A DNA stretch of 8,875 nt, from contig CAMYNZ010000141.1 of assembly GCA_947259865.1 (NCBI GenBank), positions 1-8,875 of the forward strand, read 5' to 3'. This DNA is from an uncultured Desulfobacterales bacterium (GTDB taxonomy: Bacteria > Desulfobacterota > Desulfobacteria > Desulfobacterales > G020354645). Positions within the stretch are counted from its first letter, which is position 1, and each line of letters starts with the position of its first letter. Below the pieces are notes generated by a model. It saw nothing but the letters and a program-made list of their open reading frames with translations. It did not search any database and was not told the DNA's origin. Positions 1 through 7,028 of the stretch are shown here, piece by piece. Made by a program: the position numbers and the translations under genes.

Positions 1-20
1 GTTTCATAAACCCTGTGGGC

Positions 21-230
21 GGTTTGAAAGCCCTTTGCTCGCACCGGCGACCATTTTGGGGATACCCGCTGAAGCGGGGCTAAATCAAAAGAACTCGACC
101 TCGCTTACGCTCGGGACTCAGACAGCTTTTGATTTTTATCCGCCAAAGATCTTTGGCGGACAAGCGCCCCACTGCAGCAGGTATCTTTAACCCAAAATGA
201 TCGATGGTGCTCACAAAAAACTTTCAAACC
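21..230. repeat. Long-hairpin (MITE/REP-like) intergenic element, copy A
   Basis: This 210-bp element is bounded by perfect 10-bp inverted ends, GGTTTGAAAG at 21-30 and CTTTCAAACC at 221-230. The symmetry continues inward: CATTTTGGG near 52-60 matches CCCAAAATG at 191-199, and AAATCAAAAG at 82-91 matches CTTTTGATTT near 126-135, so one strand could fold into a single long imperfect hairpin. It contains a small CCCGC/GCGGG hairpin (65-78) and a nested perfect palindrome (139-160). A related copy lies inverted at 2567-2763. It fills almost the whole gap before recD2 and ends 33 bp short of the start codon. No transposase gene and no target-site duplication are seen. The family name is not known to me; the mobile or REP-like nature is inferred. 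Confidence 0.8.
139..165. repeat. Nested REP-like palindrome with GGCGGACAAGC flank
   Basis: Positions 139-160 form a perfect 22-bp palindrome: the arm TCCGCCAAAGA is followed directly by its reverse complement. It continues into CAAGC, giving the motif GGCGGACAAGC at 155-165. Copy B of the host element has no such palindrome at the equivalent place, so it looks like an insertion into copy A or a loss from copy B. The same motif recurs at 8440-8450, and as GGCGGATGAGC at 4331-4341. Confidence 0.7.
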
Positions 231-263
231 TTGTGTCGAATTTCGTAACTTCTTTTTACTCAA

Positions 264-2465
264 ATGAAACATCAAACGCTAAAAACTGGCTCTCTGACCA
301 CTCTGGAAGGGCAGATAAATACGGTCACCTACTATAACGATGATACCCATTACACCATTGCCAAACTCGAGACAGAAGAAAATCGAAATCCGGTGACCAT
401 TATCGGATACCTGTCACAGCCGACCCCCGGTGAAATCCTCAAAGTCGCCGGAAAATGGGAAACGCATCCCAGATACGGCCAGCAACTCAGACTTGTATCA
501 TATGAGGTGGTTTTACCGGCAACGGTGGCTGGAATCACAAATTATTTAAAAGCCGGTTTCATCAGGGGGATTGGTCCCAAAACAGCCGCCGTCCTTGTGG
601 CTCACTTCGAAAACCAGACGCTCGAAATCATCGAAAAATATCCGGAAAAATTGACTGAAGTAAAAGGCATCGGCAAAGAAACGGCAGCCCGCATAAATCA
701 GGCCTGGAAAGAACATCACAGCGCCAGAGCGCTGATGGCGTTTCTGCAGCAAAACGGCCTTAAAGCCGCCTGGAGCGCAAAAATAATCAAAACCTATGGT
801 ATTACCGCAGCCCTGGAAATCCTTCACACCGATCCTTACCGCCTGGCAAATGATATTCCGAAAATCGGTTTTTACATCGCTGATACCATTGCCCGAAACA
901 CCGGGGTGGCGCCCGATGAATCGGAAAGGGCCAAAGCTTGTGTATTGCACCTTTTGCAAGAATATGCTGAGGCCGGCAATGTCTTTATGGATGAAGAACA
1001 ATTGATACAGCGCGCTGAGAGTCTTTTCCAAATTGCTTCACGAGACACCCGCGAAGCACTCCAAAGCCTTGAGGAATCAAAAGATCTAAGCATTGATGGG
1101 GTCGGGGGCGACTCAAATAGCCGGGGCATATACCTACGCTCACTTTACCGAGCGGAAGTCGGTCTATCCGACCGGCTAAAAGCCCTTATCTCAAACCCTG
1201 TCAGGGATCCGGTGCTTGATGCCCGGCAAATTACATCGGAAGTGCTTAAAAAACTCGCCGTGCAACTTTCAGCCGAGCAAATCAGGGTCCTGCAGGGCAT
1301 CCTTTCACAGCGGGTGGCCATCATCACCGGCGGCCCCGGAACCGGCAAAACAACCCTGATAAGAGCCATCTCGGCTGTGGTGGAAGCTGTCGGTAAAAAA
1401 GTACTTCTGGCTGCACCAACCGGCAGAGCCGCCAGGCGTCTCAGCCAAATTACCTCAAAAAAGGCCTCAACCATCCACCGGCTATTAAGATACAATCCGG
1501 GGGATGCAACGTTTGAAAAAAATCAGGACAATCCTCTTGAAGGCGATACGGTCATTATTGATGAAGCCTCGATGGTCGACACTTTTCTTATGTTCCACCT
1601 GCTGAATGCAATCTGGGTCGGCGCCAGTTTGATTCTGGTCGGTGATGTCTCTCAGCTGCCATCGGTAGGTCCGGGAAACGTGCTGGCGGATTTGATAAAA
1701 TCTCAAAATATAAAAACGTATGAATTAACGGAGATATTCAGACAGACGCATGAAAGTCCTATTATCGTAAATGCACACAGAGTGCGCCAGGGGGAATTCC
1801 CCAAAATAGAGAATTCCGGCTCGGTAGAGGATCTTTCTGAATTTTATTTTATCGAGCAGCGCCATCCTGAAACCGTTGTGAATACCATTGTCGACTTATG
1901 CCGTCGCAAAATTCCGCAACACTTTGGACTCGATCCGCTGGCTGAAATTCAGGTGCTATCTCCCATGCATAAGGGCCTGCTGGGGACTTATAATTTAAAT
2001 CAAGTGTTGCAGGAAAGCCTAAACCCGAACCCGGTCGTGATCAAAGTGGCCGGGAACGCATTCAAGCGTGGCGACAAGGTCATGCATCTGAAAAACAACT
2101 ATCACAAAGAGGTTTTCAATGGTGATATCGGAAGGATATGCGAAATTGACCGCAAAAAAGAGGTGTTGGACATAAACTATGATGACAGAATCGTCGGCTA
2201 TGATTTCACTGAAATGGACGAAATAAACCTGGCATATGCCATCTCGGTGCATAAATCTCAGGGGTCGGAGTATCCGGCAGTCATCGTGCCTTTGACGACC
2301 CAGCATTATGCCCTGCTTCAGAGAAACCTCCTGTACACCGCCATCACTCGGGGTGAAAAGCTGGTCATCCTGATCGGCACCCAAAAGGCGCTGGCGATTG
2401 CCTTGAAAAACGACAAACCCCACAAGCGTTTATCAAGCCTGGCAAAACGCCTAGCAATATCTTAA
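264..2465 (+). CDS. recD2: RecD2-type ATP-dependent DNA helicase (superfamily 1B)
   Basis: The 733-aa product matches the RecD2/RecD-like (TraA-class) family, 5'-3' DNA helicases that act without RecBC and are linked to repair and replication-fork maintenance. The N-terminus (about 1-90) is the family's OB-like domain (TLEGQI start). Three helix-hairpin-helix-like stretches follow: GIGPK at 102-106, GIGKE at 135-139 and KIGF at 200-203. The helicase core has Walker A GGPGTGKTT (356-364, Lys362), Walker B IIDEAS (431-436), motif III VGDVSQLPSVGPGN (459-472), ELTEIFRQ (487-494), the UvrD_C2-type stretch AISVHKSQGSE (659-669) and YTAITRG with Arg696. All key residues are present and the length is normal. 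The ATG at 264 sits just before the conserved start, but no clear Shine-Dalgarno is visible, so the start is likely rather than certain. The gene stands alone between two hairpin repeats. Confidence 0.95.
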   Translation: MKHQTLKTGSLTTLEGQINTVTYYNDDTHYTIAKLETEENRNPVTIIGYLSQPTPGEILKVAGKWETHPRYGQQLRLVSYEVVLPATVAGITNYLKAGFIRGIGPKTAAVLVAHFENQTLEIIEKYPEKLTEVKGIGKETAARINQAWKEHHSARALMAFLQQNGLKAAWSAKIIKTYGITAALEILHTDPYRLANDIPKIGFYIADTIARNTGVAPDESERAKACVLHLLQEYAEAGNVFMDEEQLIQRAESLFQIASRDTREALQSLEESKDLSIDGVGGDSNSRGIYLRSLYRAEVGLSDRLKALISNPVRDPVLDARQITSEVLKKLAVQLSAEQIRVLQGILSQRVAIITGGPGTGKTTLIRAISAVVEAVGKKVLLAAPTGRAARRLSQITSKKASTIHRLLRYNPGDATFEKNQDNPLEGDTVIIDEASMVDTFLMFHLLNAIWVGASLILVGDVSQLPSVGPGNVLADLIKSQNIKTYELTEIFRQTHESPIIVNAHRVRQGEFPKIENSGSVEDLSEFYFIEQRHPETVVNTIVDLCRRKIPQHFGLDPLAEIQVLSPMHKGLLGTYNLNQVLQESLNPNPVVIKVAGNAFKRGDKVMHLKNNYHKEVFNGDIGRICEIDRKKEVLDINYDDRIVGYDFTEMDEINLAYAISVHKSQGSEYPAVIVPLTTQHYALLQRNLLYTAITRGEKLVILIGTQKALAIALKNDKPHKRLSSLAKRLAIS

Positions 2466-2489
2466 CGGGCTGCTTACCGTTTGGTTTTT
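2464..2489 (+). terminator. Possible weak Rho-independent terminator of recD2
   Basis: AACGG (2464-2468) can pair with CCGTT (2477-2481) across an 8-nt loop, followed by TTTTT at 2485-2489. The stem is only 5 bp and overlaps the stop codon, so this is a tentative call. Confidence 0.28.
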
Positions 2490-2505
2490 GGTGGCTGTTA
2501 TTTCT

Positions 2506-2548
2506 TTAATTGGAAGCAACTTGAAACCCGTCGTCATTTCCCAATTAA
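2506..2548. repeat. 8-bp inverted repeat TTAATTGG / CCAATTAA
   Basis: TTAATTGG at 2506-2513 is repeated as its exact reverse complement at 2541-2548, with 27 bp between. It sits between the recD2 stop and hairpin element copy B. There is no T-run after it, so it is not a convincing terminator. It could be a protein-binding site, part of a decayed repeat, or chance. Confidence 0.4.
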
Positions 2549-2566
2549 CATAATATCCGATCGGGA

Positions 2567-2763
2567 GGTTTGAAAAGGTTTTGCGAGCGCCATTGAGCAT
2601 TTTGGGATAAAGACGCCTGTTGAGGCAGGACGTTAAAAATCAAAAGCTGTGTGAGTCCCGAGTCCCGACGGAGGCGGGACGAGGTCGAGTTCTTTTGATT
2701 TAGACCTGCCTCAGCTGGCGTCCCCAAAATGGTCGCCGGTGGGAACAAAATTTTTTTCAAACC
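2567..2763. repeat. Long-hairpin (MITE/REP-like) intergenic element, copy B (inverted)
   Basis: This 197-bp relative of copy A lies in the opposite orientation. Its ends are GGTTTGAAAA (2567-2576) and TTTTCAAACC (2754-2763). The reverse complement shares exact blocks with copy A: 2721-2741 equals 42-62 (21 bp), 2680-2703 equals 80-103 (24 bp), and 2634-2648 equals 124-138 (15 bp). Between those blocks it has diverged, and it lacks the nested GGCGGA palindrome of copy A. It has its own GTCCCG/CGGGAC hairpin (2662-2680) in the middle. It fills the convergent gap between recD2 and the DUF1178 gene. GGTTTGAAAG occurs again at 2787-2796, possibly an end fragment of another copy. The remainder of the gap (2764-2863) shows nothing else clear. 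Confidence 0.78.
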
Positions 2764-2863
2764 ACGCTTATTTGCCGAAAATTTTAGGTTTGAAAGCTTA
2801 ACGGGCTGTTGCCCCAATCCTTTTGAGCAACCAGGCTTTAAGGTAGGCGGACTCCCTTGCAGG

Positions 2864-3283
2864 TTAAGAATCCGTATCCGATGGCATGGGGACGGGCAGT
2901 TTAAAGAATTGGACCCCTTCTTTCTTTAAGGTTTTTTCCTCTTCCTCCGAGCTGACGCCTCTGATGTTCTTGGGTTCTGTGATGCCGTAATGAATTTTTA
3001 GGGCTTCTTTGGCAAAATTAACGCCGACATCTTCGAAATTTTTCTCTACATAATCTACTATCTTGTTTCCAATTTTGGCCAAGTCCGACTGTTGTGACGT
3101 GCTCAGCACTGCAGACCGCGAGGACTTAATAGCAAATGCAGAGGGTACCCTGGACACATGGGTATCATTGCAAATCGGACAGGCAACCAGATCTTTTTTT
3201 TGCTGGCCCTGATACGATTTTTCATCTTCAAACCAACCTTCAAAAGCGTGGCCGGCAGCGCATTGCAAATCGTATGCGATCAT
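2864..3283 (-). CDS. DUF1178 family protein, predicted zinc-binding
   Basis: The 139-aa soluble protein has the opening MIAYDLQC..GH.FEGWF typical of DUF1178 proteins, whose function is not established. Cys8, His12 and the pair Cys35-Pro-Ile-Cys38 would form a small zinc-ribbon-like site. The C-terminal part has the family stretch KNIRGVSSEEEEKTLKKEG followed by a Pro-rich end. The reading frame extends upstream to a TTG at 3301, but the ATG at 3283 is chosen because family members begin at MI.YDL. A weak AGGG lies 9 nt upstream of it. The gene converges on recD2 and diverges from the YgiM-type gene. The family call is firm; the zinc binding is inferred from the Cys/His pattern. Confidence 0.9.
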   Translation of the reverse strand: MIAYDLQCAAGHAFEGWFEDEKSYQGQQKKDLVACPICNDTHVSRVPSAFAIKSSRSAVLSTSQQSDLAKIGNKIVDYVEKNFEDVGVNFAKEALKIHYGITEPKNIRGVSSEEEEKTLKKEGVQFFKLPVPMPSDTDS

Positions 3284-3348
3284 AAAATAACACCCTAACA
3301 ATTAAACACGCCAACATAAGTATTGGTGAGCATCAGTGTTGGTAATCC

Positions 3349-3376
3349 AGTATAATAAAAGTATCATATATTGCAA
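3349..3376 (-). promoter_or_regulatory. Candidate sigma70 promoter of the DUF1178 gene
   Basis: On the minus strand, TTGCAA (plus 3371-3376) and TATACT (plus 3349-3354) are separated by 16 bp. The start codon is about 65 bp further downstream. The match is partial at -35 and good at -10. Confidence 0.42.
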
Positions 3377-3393
3377 GTTTTTCAAAGAAATTA

Positions 3394-3424
3394 TTGACAG
3401 ACTCAGTTTTATAAACGCTATAAT
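3394..3424 (+). promoter_or_regulatory. Candidate sigma70 promoter of the YgiM-type gene
   Basis: A perfect TTGACA (3394-3399) and a perfect TATAAT (3419-3424) are separated by 19 bp, slightly longer than the usual 17. Transcription would start near 3431, leaving a leader of about 97 nt before the GTG at 3528. Both hexamers are consensus, but the spacing lowers the confidence. Confidence 0.52.
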
Positions 3425-3527
3425 ACAAAGTTGATTGCCTTGCAATAAATACTCAGCGCGTTTCAATTTTAGAATACTGAAAGTTGGAGATTAAATCTGT
3501 CAATACATATGGCGTGCAGGAGAAACT

Positions 3528-4205
3528 GTGATCATGGAAATTAATGTTAAATCGCTTCTAATGACCGGATTTTGTCTGACCCTGATTCTGTTGTCCAGTT
3601 TGTCCCAGGCGGAAACAAGGTATGTGACCGATGTCTTAAGGTTAAGACTGCGGTCTGAAAAAGGTTCAGACCAGAATATTCTGGGCGTAGTGATGTCCGG
3701 CCAGCCTGTTGATTTAATTCAGATCGAGGACAAATGGGCGCGAGTGAGGCTTCCTGACGGCAAAGAGGGCTGGGTTCTTGCGCGATTCCTCACTTCCCGG
3801 AAAACAAATGCTATTATATTGGAAAATCTGCAAACTCAGCATCAAACCTTAAAAGATCAGGTAGGCGGGATCAAGGATGAGAATCGCCACCTCACCAAAG
3901 AAAACAAGCGGCTGCGTCTTGAACTCAACCAGTTGGAAAACAGTTTAAAAAAGGCCAATACATCGTATGAAAATTTAAAGTCAGAGGCTGCAGATTATTT
4001 GGATCTTAAGGCAAAATACGAAGAATTGATGTCCCGGGTTGACCAACAGGCGCAAAAATCCCAAGAATTTAAAGCAGAAATAGAAAGGCTTGAGACCCGT
4101 CAGGTGATCCGCTGGTTTTTAGGTGGTGCCGGTGTGCTGCTGTTCGGTATCATCATCGGTTATGCGGCCAAACGTCAGCGCCGCAGGACCTCCTTGCGGG
4201 TGTAA
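3528..4205 (+). CDS. TIGR04211 (YgiM-type) SH3 domain and coiled-coil membrane protein
   Basis: The 225-aa protein has a signal peptide (about 1-28, ending SLSQA before ETRYV). A bacterial SH3 domain follows (about 30-90, with LRLRSEKGSDQNILGVV and the closing GWVLARFLT). A charged coiled coil covers about 95-190, and a single C-terminal membrane helix spans 196-214 (WFLGGAGVLLFGIIIGYAA) before an Arg/Lys-rich tail. This order is that of the TIGR04211 family, which includes E. coli YgiM. It should be anchored in the inner membrane with SH3 and coiled coil in the periplasm, possibly touching peptidoglycan; the role is not established. Two starts are possible: GTG at 3528 (AGGAG at 3518-3522, 5 nt away) or ATG at 3534 (11 nt away). 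GTG is kept for spacing. No clear partner gene is adjacent. Confidence 0.88.
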   Translation: MIMEINVKSLLMTGFCLTLILLSSLSQAETRYVTDVLRLRLRSEKGSDQNILGVVMSGQPVDLIQIEDKWARVRLPDGKEGWVLARFLTSRKTNAIILENLQTQHQTLKDQVGGIKDENRHLTKENKRLRLELNQLENSLKKANTSYENLKSEAADYLDLKAKYEELMSRVDQQAQKSQEFKAEIERLETRQVIRWFLGGAGVLLFGIIIGYAAKRQRRRTSLRV

Positions 4206-4236
4206 ACCGCGGTCTTTATCCTTTGAGCCGGTTTTT
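4204..4236 (+). terminator. Possible weak terminator after the YgiM-type gene
   Basis: AAACCG plus a G after a one-base bulge (4204-4211) can pair with CCGGTTT (4228-4234). Most of the T-run is used in the stem and only two T follow, so this is a poor fit to a Rho-independent terminator. Confidence 0.2.
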
Positions 4237-4250
4237 ACTACGATTAACTA

Positions 4251-4454
4251 GAACCTATCTCAAAAATAGTGAATCGGGGTTAAGAGCAAGGCGCGGGCTG
4301 GCGATAAAGCGGAGTCCGCCAAAGAACTCTGGCGGATGAGCAGTACATTTTGAGCCGGCCTGCGATGCACCTTTATCTATTAGTCACAGATGATGAGTCC
4401 CGCCTGCGGGGCAACGCAGTGCTGGACCCTTAGGCGCATTTTTGAGATGGGTTC
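4251..4454. repeat. 204-bp MITE-like element with 17-bp terminal inverted repeats
   Basis: GAACCTATCTCAAAAAT (4251-4267) and the reverse complement of 4438-4454 (GAACCCATCTCAAAAAT) differ at one base in 17. The 204 bp between the outer ends encode no protein. The inside is partly self-complementary: the AAGGCGC..GGCTGGCG stretch near 4288-4303 resembles the reverse complement of the GAGCCGGCCTGCGATGCACCTT stretch (4352-4373). It also carries a REP-like hairpin (4315-4336) and a CCCGC/GCGGG hairpin (4399-4410). No target-site duplication is apparent. It is unrelated in its ends to the elements around recD2. A non-autonomous element moved by a transposase elsewhere is inferred. Confidence 0.72.
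4315..4341. repeat. REP-like hairpin inside the 204-bp element
   Basis: TCCGCCA (4315-4321) pairs with TGGCGGA (4330-4336) over an 8-nt loop and continues as TGAGC, giving GGCGGATGAGC (4331-4341). It is the same type of unit as 139-165 and 8433-8450, but lies in a different host element. Confidence 0.6.
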
Positions 4455-4500
4455 AAGGTACCTGCGCCCCCACGCATACTTTGAAATGTAAACCTACCGC

Positions 4501-4534
4501 TTGTGATGGCATGCTGTAATCGGGTATATCACAA
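4501..4534 (+). promoter_or_regulatory. Possible promoter/operator of the MscS-type gene
   Basis: TTGTGAT (4501-4507) is repeated inverted as ATCACAA (4528-4534), with 20 bp between. The same stretch could act as a weak sigma70 promoter, TTGTGA then TATATC (4525-4530) with an 18-bp spacer. It lies about 65 bp upstream of the start codon and just downstream of the 204-bp element. The half-sites resemble CRP half-sites but the spacing is wrong for CRP. Which protein, if any, binds here cannot be told. Confidence 0.3.
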
Positions 4535-4596
4535 TAAATCCGGAATATCGCATTTCACATCTCCCCAAATAAAGATAGACATAAGGAACCTGAGTG

Positions 4597-6879
4597 ATGA
4601 AAAGGATGATTCTGAATAATCTATTTTTAATATGGATTCTTTTAATCGCGGTGATTTCTGCCTGGGGTGAACAACAGCCCGTCCAAATTCAAAAAACCCC
4701 GGAAAAGCCGATGGACAGGGATAAGGAAATAAAAGCGCCGTCTGCTGCTGAAATTGAAAAAATAATAAACGATCTCCGCGAGCGCATTAGCAAGTTGAAA
4801 AACGCGGATAGCTTGCGGCTGGCTGAAGAAATCGGTGTATCATCTAATGACGTCCAAGAGCGCCGCAAGGGGTTAATGGCGGTACTATCCGCTTATGAAC
4901 GCCTTTTAACCGCAGCAAACAAGAAATCTGGTTTAGAAAAAGATGAAGCCCTCCAGATCGAGAAACTCAAGGATCCCGGAGGTGCATCAATGGCGCAGCG
5001 CCCACCGTATAATTTGAGTTTCTACGACAATTTACTGGGCGAATTGACTGCAGTGCAGCAGCGGAAAGAAACCCTGAATTTGGCAGTCAAATTGTCCAAG
5101 AGATCGCTTGAAAACGCCACCGGAAGAATGGAAAAAATCCAGGCCGATTGGCGCCGCCAAAAGGACTTGTTTGAATCCCAGTTGGCAAAAGGCAATGCCC
5201 GAAAGTTGCAATGGGAGCTGGAGGCCGTCAAAACTGAAAAGGATCTGGTTGAAGTTATTTTTCTTATTGAACGAGCAAATCTCGACAATCTGGAAAAAGA
5301 GAAACGCATCGTCGAATATCAGGAAAAACTCTATCGCAGCCAGGTCGACTGGGTCCGTAGAGACCTGATTTATGATGAGACGGTTTTCAATGACCGTTTG
5401 AAAATATACGAATCTCAACGAACAGAATTAAAACTGCAAACCCAGGCGCTGAGTATGGAGCTCAAAAAAATTGAGGAGAATTGGCTTAAGGTGCAGAAAG
5501 ATCTTGCCAGGGTTACTGAATCAGCAGATGCCCGGGTTGATGAAGCTGTTTTGAAACAACTCGGGGCCTGGCGTAATACGTATCAAACCATCATTGAGGA
5601 AACCGAGGATATGTTGCGACTCGTCGATGAACAGGAAAAAAACTGGCGCTTTCGCAATGATTGGGTTCGTCGGCCGGTAAAACAGGAGGAGCTCCAGCGT
5701 TGGAAGAATGAATCGGAAAATCAGGTAAACGATATAAACCGACTCATCAAAATACACCAAAACTATCAAACCGCTCTTCAGTCTCAAATCATCTCAATTG
5801 AAAACCAGCTCGCCAAAGATGGAAGTAACCCTCGAATCCAGGAGAATTTACATCGTCAGCTTGACGCTTTTCGCAGGTTGTCCGGGCATCGTTATAATTA
5901 TATTTCGATGCTTCTGGCCACTGATCGGATGCAGCGCCAGTTTTTGGACGAAATTTATCTAAAACTTCAACGCGTTCCCTGGGGCCAACGACTCAAAAAT
6001 ATTCAAATCGAAGGAGAAAAAATATGGAACTTTGAAATTTGGGTCATTGATAACCGCGCGGTAACCGTAAAAAAATTGGTAATTGCTTTTCTTATTCTTA
6101 TTATCGGAATTATTACCGCAAAAATTGTCATTCGCATCCTCAGCAGGCGATTGTATCGCTATGCCAGAATGAGAGAGACAACAGCGTCGTTTATTCAGAA
6201 GGTGTTTACCTATATCGCTTATCTGCTGGTCTTACTTTTCGCACTTCGAATGGTAAACATCCCCCTTGCCGCCTTTGCATTTTTAGGGGGAGCAATTGCG
6301 ATCGGAGTGGGTTTCGGGGCTCAGAATCTGATTAACAATTTCATCAGCGGATTTATTATTATGGGTGAAAGACCCATCAGCATCGGTGATCTCATCGATG
6401 TGGAGGGCATATTGGGTCAGGTGGAGGAAATCGGTGCCCGCTGCACCCGGGTGCGTACCGGTGAAAATATTCACATTCTGGTGCCCAACAGCAGTTTTTT
6501 GGAAAAAAATATTACCAACTGGACCCTTTCGGACAAACAGATCCGAACCCGTGTTACCGTCGGCGTTATTTATGGTTCACCCGTTCAGCAAGTGGAGGCA
6601 CTTCTGCTCAAGAGCCTGGCGGATAATGAAAGAGTTCACCAAGAACCCGAACCTTTCGTGATTTTCAATGATTTCGGTGATAATTCCTTGATATTTGAGC
6701 TGTATTTCTGGATCAGCATCACCAGAATCATCGAACGCCGACTGATTGAAAGCAGTGTTCGGTTCAAAATTGATGAACTGTTCAGAGACGCCGGCATCGT
6801 CATTGCTTTTCCCCAGCGGGATGTCCATTTAGACACCCAGAAGCCACTGGAGCTCCGGCTTTTAAATGAACCGGAATAG
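4597..6879 (+). CDS. MscS-family mechanosensitive channel with long periplasmic coiled coil
   Basis: The 760-aa protein starts with a signal peptide (about 1-25, ending VISAWG). About 460 mostly helical, charged residues follow (30-490), with long heptad-like stretches expected in the periplasm. Then come membrane helices at about 494-515 and 532-554, and the MscS pore helix region from about 555 (AFLGGAIAIGVGFGAQNLINNFISG, Gly/Ala-rich). The cytoplasmic beta domain begins GERPISIGDLIDVEGILGQVEEIG and includes LVPNSSFLEKNITNW; an alpha/beta C-terminus ends the protein. MscS-family channels open when membrane tension rises and release solutes during osmotic downshift. The signal peptide and large extracytoplasmic part recall MscK and MscM (YjeP), but with only about three membrane helices. 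ATG 4597 is chosen (AGGA at 4584-4587, 9 nt upstream); GTG 4594 directly before it is equally possible. No frameshift or missing core motif is seen. Confidence 0.93.
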   Translation: MKRMILNNLFLIWILLIAVISAWGEQQPVQIQKTPEKPMDRDKEIKAPSAAEIEKIINDLRERISKLKNADSLRLAEEIGVSSNDVQERRKGLMAVLSAYERLLTAANKKSGLEKDEALQIEKLKDPGGASMAQRPPYNLSFYDNLLGELTAVQQRKETLNLAVKLSKRSLENATGRMEKIQADWRRQKDLFESQLAKGNARKLQWELEAVKTEKDLVEVIFLIERANLDNLEKEKRIVEYQEKLYRSQVDWVRRDLIYDETVFNDRLKIYESQRTELKLQTQALSMELKKIEENWLKVQKDLARVTESADARVDEAVLKQLGAWRNTYQTIIEETEDMLRLVDEQEKNWRFRNDWVRRPVKQEELQRWKNESENQVNDINRLIKIHQNYQTALQSQIISIENQLAKDGSNPRIQENLHRQLDAFRRLSGHRYNYISMLLATDRMQRQFLDEIYLKLQRVPWGQRLKNIQIEGEKIWNFEIWVIDNRAVTVKKLVIAFLILIIGIITAKIVIRILSRRLYRYARMRETTASFIQKVFTYIAYLLVLLFALRMVNIPLAAFAFLGGAIAIGVGFGAQNLINNFISGFIIMGERPISIGDLIDVEGILGQVEEIGARCTRVRTGENIHILVPNSSFLEKNITNWTLSDKQIRTRVTVGVIYGSPVQQVEALLLKSLADNERVHQEPEPFVIFNDFGDNSLIFELYFWISITRIIERRLIESSVRFKIDELFRDAGIVIAFPQRDVHLDTQKPLELRLLNEPE

Positions 6880-6999
6880 GCTTCCCCAGAGGGCTTTAAA
6901 TTCAATATTTTAACGTTTAAATGTGAAAGCTAAAATCAATCGTTTAGGGCAAACAGGCTGATCACAAAAAACATAAATTTTCGGCGGCTAACTTATTAA

Positions 7000-7028
7000 T
7001 TGACATACGTTCCGAATATTATTATATT
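7000..7028 (+). promoter_or_regulatory. Strong sigma70-like promoter of the CNNM/CorC gene
   Basis: TTGACA (7000-7005) is a perfect -35 and TATATT (7023-7028) a 5-of-6 -10, with an ideal 17-bp spacer. Transcription would begin near 7035, about 160 nt before the start codon. No terminator-like hairpin for the upstream channel gene is visible between 6880 and 7000, which is simply AT-rich sequence. Confidence 0.62.

Noticed and set aside
546..2423. Several open minus-strand frames opposite recD2
   Set aside because: They lie in the antisense of a clearly conserved helicase gene, have no recognisable domains, and have compositions expected from reading a real gene backwards.
21..2763. A composite transposon carrying recD2 between the two inverted repeats
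   Set aside because: There is no transposase, no flanking duplication, and RecD2 is an ordinary chromosomal gene; the copies have diverged and copy A has a nested insertion, so separate insertions are simpler.
2729..2929. 66-codon plus-strand frame at 2729
   Set aside because: It runs through hairpin element copy B and into the 3' end of the DUF1178 gene; the frame has no conserved features.
4501..4534. A canonical CRP site
   Set aside because: CRP half-sites TGTGA and TCACA should be 6 bp apart; here they are over 20 bp apart.
6880..6960. A Rho-independent terminator after the MscS-type gene
   Set aside because: The GGCTTCCCC..GGGCTTT stretch is not self-complementary beyond three base pairs and has no T-run.
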